A stretch of 64,000 nt of DNA from Paludibacteraceae bacterium (GTDB taxonomy: Bacteria; Bacteroidota; Bacteroidia; Bacteroidales; Paludibacteraceae). The first letter of the stretch is position 1; each line of letters begins with the position of its first letter. The position numbers and the translations under genes are program-made. This document shows, one piece after another, positions 59,368 to 64,000 of this stretch. The stretch lies in contig JAGBVI010000001.1 in assembly GCA_017630395.1 (NCBI GenBank), positions 186,001 to 250,000 of the forward strand, written 5' to 3'. The notes below the pieces were generated by a model. It did not search any database. It saw nothing but the letters and a program-made list of their open reading frames with translations, and had not been told where the DNA came from.

Positions 59368-59458
59368 GATTATCTGTTAGCCCAAGTGTTACTCCTTCGT
59401 GGACTCATCGGAAACCGAGAGCACAATGTTACTCCTCCTGTAAAACTAACAGATAATC
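59368..59458. ncRNA. Structured element with 13-bp closing stem
   Basis: GATTATCTGTTAG/CTAACAGATAATC perfect inverted repeat; interior has GTTACTCCT twice. Confidence 0.5.
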
Positions 59459-59474
59459 TTTTTTGTACTTCCAT

Positions 59475-59588
59475 CTCAGGCGGGTAGGTCATTTTTCATA
59501 CCTCACCATTCGCACCCTGAGATTTCCGTCTCTCGCATTGGGCGGGTAGGTCATTTTTCATACCTCACCATTCGCACCCCAATGCGAG
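59475..59588. ncRNA. Two tandem structured elements with identical core
   Basis: 59475-59521 and 59532-59588 share an identical 37-nt core (begins CGGGTAGGTCATTTTTCATA, ends CACCATTCGCACCC) closed by different perfect stems: CTCAGG/CCTGAG and CTCGCATTGGG/CCCAATGCGAG. Conserved core with changed but still paired stems indicates a functional RNA. Confidence 0.65.
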
Positions 59589-59703
59589 ATTTTATTTTGG
59601 AAAATTTACTGATTCTGTCAATCTTTCTCCTACTGCCTACTGATGATTGGCATTCTCATCAGATTTAGTAGTGGGATGTGGCATCCCTTGTTTGTGTGAC
59701 CAC

Positions 59704-59732
59704 ATTTTATCAGAGTTCTGAAACTTTGTCAA
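59704..59732 (-). promoter_or_regulatory. Promoter facing the main tRNA array
   Basis: TTGACA, 17-bp spacer with AGAACTCTGA, TAAAAT. Confidence 0.7.
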
Positions 59733-59856
59733 GCATTTTTTGAAACTTTTTTGAACTTTTTTTCGCTGTCCTTAATTTTCTTTTACTGCTTCGGACGCTC
59801 AGTTCTGTTTCTCGCTTGTCTTTGTTTCGTTCCTCCTGTTTGGTGGCGACAGGCAC

Positions 59857-59885
59857 ATTATACACATGTTCCCCATCATTGTCAA
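59857..59885 (-). promoter_or_regulatory. Promoter facing the main tRNA array
   Basis: TTGACA, 17-bp spacer with GGAACATGTG, TATAAT. Confidence 0.75.
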
Positions 59886-59976
59886 GCACTTTTTTGAAAA
59901 ATTTGTGAAAAAAGTTTCAAGAAAATTCTTAGCCATTGATTTAGAAAGAAAAAGAGCAGGGGTCTTTTCTCTGTTT

Positions 59977-60016
59977 ACAGAAAAAGAGCAGAACTTTTTT
60001 TAGTCCTGCCCTTCCT
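59977..60016 (-). terminator. Intrinsic terminator
   Basis: GGGCAGGAC/GTTCTGCTC stem then TTTTT on minus. Between here and 60165 no gene is supported. Confidence 0.65.
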
Positions 60017-60164
60017 TTCTATGGAGATTACATGAATAACTTATAGATGTCAAGGGCAGAGTACACACCATTTACCACAGAGCATGTAGAATGGTCTGCT
60101 TTCAAATGGTTTGTCTATGCTAATACTTGTCATCGTCTTTCTCTTATTTATACACTTAAAAATA

Positions 60165-60192
60165 GAAAACCTCACAAAAAGTGAGGTTTTCA
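60165..60192 (-). terminator. Intrinsic terminator
   Basis: AAAACCTCAC/GTGAGGTTTT then CTATTTTT on minus, after the His-rich lipoprotein gene. Confidence 0.85.
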
Positions 60193-60225
60193 TGATTTTT
60201 TTTAATTTTATTACTTCCAATGTTT

Positions 60226-60555
60226 TTATTTCCGATGTTTCCTAGACACACGATTATGATGACTCTTGTGATTACCCTTGTGATGACTGTGGTGATGACT
60301 CTTGCGGTGAATATGTATATGGTTACAGGAAGGAGCAATTACAGGGGTAATAATAGGTGCTTCCGCAGAAATCACACCAGGCTCTGCATATACCGCCCCA
60401 GCAACAGGTGCAGCATGATACGAATTATGAACAACCACACGATGAGGACGGTGCGGAACATAACATCCACTATGAATCACAGGAGACCACACTACGTGAC
60501 AAGAACTTAAAAGGCAACTTACCAATACCAACACTGAAAGCATTATTTTATTCAT
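60226..60555 (-). CDS. His-rich lipoprotein
   Basis: 109 aa. Signal peptide MNKIMLSVLVLVSCLLSSC with lipobox LSSC; mature part ends in a His/Lys/Arg-rich tail (HIHIHRKSHHHSHHKGNHKS), suggesting metal or polyanion binding at the cell envelope. TATAAT-like sequence just upstream. Function inferred only from composition. Confidence 0.75.
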   Translation of the reverse strand: MNKIMLSVLVLVSCLLSSCHVVWSPVIHSGCYVPHRPHRVVVHNSYHAAPVAGAVYAEPGVISAEAPIITPVIAPSCNHIHIHRKSHHHSHHKGNHKSHHNRVSRKHRK

Positions 60556-60621
60556 ACGAGCGAATTATACCATTATAATTTGAATAAGTCAAGTAGATTT
60601 TGTTAAAAATTTTAATTTTTT

Positions 60622-61707
60622 TTATTTTTTATATTTCGCAAGAATTGTTTTTGCAAAGAAATCCACCTTACCTTTGTAAACCTTTGAGAACTTCTTTAAT
60701 TCTTCAAGGCTATACTTCTTATGGGCATTGTCTATGTATTTTGAAACAAAATCATAAACTTCTTCACTATCAATTTCACCTTCAGTTATGTCATCGATTC
60801 TATCGGCAACTTTACTCTTTAATGTAGACAATAAATCAATTCTCTATGCTTTTTCACTTCTCATAAAATCCTTATGTGCCTTAGATGGGGCATAATAAGG
60901 AGAACGATAAGTGGAATCTTCTTCATCAATTCCCCAATCACTTTCGCCACCTCCGTAATAAGGTTCATCAAAAGTATCAACTCTACCACTCGTATATGAT
61001 TCTGCGTACATCGGGTCAGCATCATCCTCAAACCCCATGTCCATCATTTTTCTTGTCTCATGAGTTCTCTTAGCCTTATAATTCATGAAGTGAGCAGCCT
61101 GAATGAGATTATCAACAGTCAGTTTCGGAGCAATTTTATCATTAATAAAAATTATCTTTCGTTCTCTGTCAACCTTACCAATCCAATTATTATAATAGTG
61201 AATTCTTCCATTTTCGGTTTTCTCAACCTCATCATAAATGTCATCACCAATCCAGTTGGCAGAACCATCACGACCCTTCTTACCACTCTTTCCAGTAAGT
61301 GCCTTAATCCATGCTTGAACACCATAGTCAAGTGATTCGCCTAATTTGGCTTTATTCTTAGATTGGGCAGCAGCAGCGATAACACCCTTGGCAAATTCCT
61401 CTTGGTCTTTAGGGGTAGTAGAACCATTCATTTGCTTCTGACGAATTTGGTCAGCACGATTAAATAATGCTTGTCTAGTGCTATCGTCAATGTCTTGTGG
61501 AGCATTGAAATATACATAATTCATCACATCCTTATCTTCCAATCCGTCAACATCTTGTTCTTGAAGAGTTGGTGTAGCATTAGCAACAAGGTCTGTATCC
61601 TGAGCAATATCGTCAAGGTCTTCTTTTTGAGTATCCACATCTGCTGCAACAGTCGCTGGTTGTACAGCAGCTTCTTCGTTAATGAATCTAATATTAAAAT
61701 GTTTCAT
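60622..61707 (-). CDS. Hypothetical protein with in-frame TAG, 361 codons
   Basis: MKHFNIRFINEEAAVQPATV start, acidic low-complexity N-terminus, helical middle (AAAAQSKNKAKLGESLDYGV), then RERKIIFINDKIAP. TAG at codon 288 (60844-60846) gives DFMRSEKA-[TAG]-RIDLLSTLKSKVADRID; the frame stays open for 73 further residues of charged helical protein to TAA. Without read-through the second part has no ATG start. Unrecognised; could be a virion or head-associated protein. Confidence 0.7.
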
Positions 61708-61737
61708 TCTAAATTATTTAATGATTTTATAAAACTG

Positions 61738-61770
61738 AAAATCCCACAATCGTATTCGTTGTGGGATTTC
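61738..61770 (-). terminator. Intrinsic terminator
   Basis: AAATCCCACAA/TTGTGGGATTT stem then TCAGTTTT on minus, after 61780-62040. Confidence 0.75.
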
Positions 61771-61779
61771 AAAAATCAT

Positions 61780-62040
61780 TCACTTATTGTCACTTACCGT
61801 CCATTCACCCTTATGACAATGTGTTTTACCGTCTGTGGTGAAATACAAAATTCCATCCTTTATCTCATAGAAATCTGTATAATGTGTATCCGTATGTCTA
61901 GCATAAGGAATAGAAATTTTATACTTAAACTGAGCACGATATTCTTTATTGGCTTTGTTTTTTGAATACGCAAACATTATACTTCCAATGAGAATAGTCG
62001 TCAAAACGCTTAAAATAATAGTATATGGTGTAATTTTCAT
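61780..62040 (-). CDS. Single-pass membrane protein, 86 aa
   Basis: N-terminal membrane segment (YTIILSVLTTILIGSIMFAY), then a small domain ending EIKDGILYFTTDGKTHC, the same layout as 10485-10799 and 10799-11122. Unrecognised. Confidence 0.7.
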   Translation of the reverse strand: MKITPYTIILSVLTTILIGSIMFAYSKNKANKEYRAQFKYKISIPYARHTDTHYTDFYEIKDGILYFTTDGKTHCHKGEWTVSDNK

Positions 62041-62059
62041 GGTAACGCTTTACTATCCA

Positions 62060-62248
62060 TTATTTGTCAAGATTTTTATTCACCAGATAACCACAAGCTA
62101 TACCATAGCCCATGAGGAACATACAAATATGTAAGGGAAATCCCCAAAACCCATCTATCTGTAAACTCTTAGGAGTGAACACATGCCACATTATTAGCAA
62201 TGTGGCTATGCAGCCCATAATTATCATCACTTTGTCAGATAACTTCAT
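62060..62248 (-). CDS. Two-segment membrane protein, 62 aa
   Basis: From MKLSDKVMIIMGCIATLLIMW; second segment LHICMFLMGYGIACGYLV. A longer frame overlaps the polymerase-like gene and is rejected. Confidence 0.65.
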   Translation of the reverse strand: MKLSDKVMIIMGCIATLLIMWHVFTPKSLQIDGFWGFPLHICMFLMGYGIACGYLVNKNLDK

Positions 62249-62261
62249 ATATTCTCTGTTA

Positions 62262-63086
62262 TTACTTCTTAAAAATCTCTTTAACAATTTTTGTTCCATC
62301 CGATTTTGTGAACTCGTAATGAAAAAATCCTTTTTGATTAAAATTAGAAATTTCATCTAACTTTAAGTTCAATTTAGTTCTCTCAGACCACTTTTCGCAT
62401 TCGTTTTTGAAAACGGAATAATCATTGACTTTATAAATCAGTCGGTCAGTATTGACATGCAGAAGTTCTCCGCTATGTTCTAATTTTTCAATCAAATCCA
62501 ACATAAAAAGTTGAGCATTGACCTTAATATTATTAGACTGACGCATGTCATAAAGAGGATTATCCTTATTAATGGACATTGCACCATAAGTTCCGTTCAC
62601 CACTACACGATGTGACATAGCATTCTGGTCATCTTTTCCATTTTTGTCAAAATTCTTTTTTCTCTTGTAGATTTCTTCAAAAATCGCAGGAGTAGGAACA
62701 CATCTGGATAAAAATCCATACTTAATCATGAGAGAGGCATAAAGGTGTTCAACATCAATCAACACACACTTATCTTCCTCATTTTGTTCGTAGGGTTTTG
62801 CTCCATTTATTCCATATGACCATCCATAATTCATCGTCATTGAAGATGTTTCAATGGAAGATTTCAATCCATACGAATGCTCATCATTGAAGAAGTCTAA
62901 AACTTCTCCATACTTCTTTATGACGATGTTATCCAAGATAGTGATATCGTAATCATCATCAAATGTCATTTTCTTTGCACCGAGCACGTCTGCAATGACC
63001 TCTAAACAATGTTTGGTTAAAGAAGTTTCAGGAAGTTGAAATGTCTTAACCAAGTCAGGGACATAAATGTCGTTTTTGTTTTTCAT
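62262..63086 (-). CDS. Family-B DNA polymerase palm-like protein
   Basis: 274 aa. Motif A-like IDVEHLYASLM (110-120; DxxSL), motif B-like VVNGTYGAM (162-170; NGxYG), motif C-like HVNTDRLIY (210-218). Order and spacing are those of the PolB palm/fingers, but the exonuclease and thumb regions are absent and motif C reads NTD in place of DTD. Either a split polymerase subunit or an inactive derivative. ATGA overlap with the RlaP-like gene. Confidence 0.65.
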   Translation of the reverse strand: MKNKNDIYVPDLVKTFQLPETSLTKHCLEVIADVLGAKKMTFDDDYDITILDNIVIKKYGEVLDFFNDEHSYGLKSSIETSSMTMNYGWSYGINGAKPYEQNEEDKCVLIDVEHLYASLMIKYGFLSRCVPTPAIFEEIYKRKKNFDKNGKDDQNAMSHRVVVNGTYGAMSINKDNPLYDMRQSNNIKVNAQLFMLDLIEKLEHSGELLHVNTDRLIYKVNDYSVFKNECEKWSERTKLNLKLDEISNFNQKGFFHYEFTKSDGTKIVKEIFKK

Positions 63087-63910
63087 ATATTCTCCGTTAT
63101 TACTTTGTATACAAAATCGTCCATGAGTTTCATTTTCTCCTCATCCTTCTCTTTGTAATCGTAGTTCTTTACGCTTTCCTTTAGTGTCTCACAGAGTTTC
63201 TTAAAATCATCCATAAAACAATTCATTGTTTCCAAGTAAGGTTCGGCATCTTTGCCCTCTACACGAGCCTTGACGAGTTCCTTTATCATACCATATTTCT
63301 CAGGCTCATGTAAAGACGCACGAGCCAATGTGAGGAAATGGACAGGAGGATAGGTTGTATGTAAAACACAATACCTTGCAGACATTACCATTCTTGCATA
63401 AGAAAGGAAATACTTCAACTTCTTGTTACCCTCTGCTTGCTCATACTTTGCCAAGTCACGAGCAGAACAACCTACCATTGTCTTTGCTACCTTCATTGGC
63501 TCATAGAAATCACCATGTCTTGCAAGCCAACGAAGATGGATAAAAGATTTATCATGTCCAAAAGAATAACTTTCACGAACATGGAGAGCTTCATAAGCAT
63601 TCCATCCGCTCTTGGACAGAACACTACAGAACTTACGAATATCCCATCCCTTGACATCCTTACCCTCTACCTTTATCTCATCAGGAAGAGGATGAACACG
63701 GAGATAATCATCAAGTGGTCGCTTGAATACAAACAAGGTATCATAATCACTATCCTCCTTATTGTACCCATAAGCACGAGACCCTGTGAAGAATATATAA
63801 AGCAATTCTACACCTTTTTCTCTGCATAATTCCTGAACTTCACTGATTATTTTCACTGACATGACGTAGTTATTATACCACTTTTCTTCACTGACTATTT
63901 CCATGTTCAT
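63083..63910 (-). CDS. RlaP-like nucleotidyltransferase
   Basis: 275 aa. Pol-beta-type motif FFTGSRAYGYNKEDSDYD: GSRAYG at 43-48, catalytic Asp55 and Asp57, as in the YcgL/RlaP family (PF10127) associated with RNA-repair loci. Start MNMEIV is favoured because TTGACA-17-TATAAT ends 9 nt upstream; a second TATAAT precedes an internal MSVKII. Likely transfers nucleotides to an RNA or small molecule; the repair role is inference. Confidence 0.85.
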   Translation of the reverse strand: MNMEIVSEEKWYNNYVMSVKIISEVQELCREKGVELLYIFFTGSRAYGYNKEDSDYDTLFVFKRPLDDYLRVHPLPDEIKVEGKDVKGWDIRKFCSVLSKSGWNAYEALHVRESYSFGHDKSFIHLRWLARHGDFYEPMKVAKTMVGCSARDLAKYEQAEGNKKLKYFLSYARMVMSARYCVLHTTYPPVHFLTLARASLHEPEKYGMIKELVKARVEGKDAEPYLETMNCFMDDFKKLCETLKESVKNYDYKEKDEEKMKLMDDFVYKVITENI

Positions 63911-63944
63911 AACTCAGTTATTATACAACTTTTAGATTAGTTTG

Positions 63945-64000
63945 TCAACAAAAAGTTGTTCTCGAAGCACTTTCAATCACTTTTTCCTTTAATTCTTCTG
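63945..64000 (-). CDS. 3' end of an upstream gene
   Basis: Open frame from the window edge to TGA at 63945, ending EELKEKVIESASRTTFC. Only 17 codons visible; the -35 of the next gene overlaps its stop. Confidence 0.4.
   Translation of the reverse strand, partial: EELKEKVIESASRTTFC

Noticed and set aside
59368-59458. Hammerhead-ribozyme-like sequence CCGATGAGTCCACGAAGGAG (minus strand)
   Set aside because: The core needs CUGANGA and GAAA; here the U is C and GAAA is GTAA, and a third stem is not evident.
60013-60164. Short minus-strand ORFs between two terminators
   Set aside because: The 27-codon ORF (MTSISIDKPFESRPFYML) has no ribosome site or paralogue; no other frame has a start.

Overview
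The window is 64 kb of a low-GC, gene-dense tailed-phage genome, probably a large or jumbo phage. Almost every gene lies on the minus strand. There are about 110 coding regions, most of them small and unrecognised, packed with short spacers or ATGA overlaps. About 30 tRNA or tRNA-like genes sit mainly in one array (12.3-15.6 kb and 47.8-59 kb). No structural, packaging or lysis gene is recognised, so this looks like an accessory/early region. The host is not identifiable. Many promoters have textbook TTGACA-17-TATAAT elements, which fits a host with a sigma70-type factor and argues against a typical Bacteroidetes promoter.

Genetic code: in five genes a TAG interrupts an otherwise continuous reading frame (two TAGs in one methyltransferase), while every listed CDS whose end is visible stops at TAA or TGA. 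The tRNA array carries a tRNA with anticodon CUA whose acceptor stem matches the phage tRNA-Gln. TAG is therefore probably read as glutamine (as in code 15). CDS coordinates here include those read-through TAG codons.

Layout, left to right. 0-3.7 kb: DNA modification block (beta-class methyltransferase, Mom-like protein, three single-TRD HsdS-like subunits, HsdM-like methylase). 3.7-7.7 kb: unknowns and an RtcB RNA ligase. 7.8-8.8 kb: two plus-strand genes. 8.8-12.2 kb: small membrane and secreted proteins. 12.3-15.6 kb: tRNAs, including a tRNA-Asn split by a group I intron, then a 4-repeat CRISPR array directly downstream of a 432-aa TnpB/Cas12-like protein. 15.6-21.4 kb: a possible restriction-modification pair, NUMOD4-like paralogues and a P-loop protein. 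21.4-47.6 kb: about 60 small genes, many in paralogous families, plus a phosphoesterase and a NadD-PncC fusion. 47.7-59.6 kb: the main tRNA array with three homing-type endonucleases, a DUF2828 (Ro60/TROVE-like) protein, two apparently circularly permuted tRNA genes and several covarying structured RNAs. 60-64 kb: His-rich lipoprotein, a TAG-containing protein, a family-B DNA polymerase palm fragment and an RlaP-like nucleotidyltransferase.

Common themes: protection of the phage genome (modification, CRISPR-like array), maintenance of translation (tRNAs, RtcB, DUF2828 and RlaP-type RNA-repair proteins) and NAD metabolism. Many promoters place the start codon at the expected transcription start, implying leaderless mRNAs.
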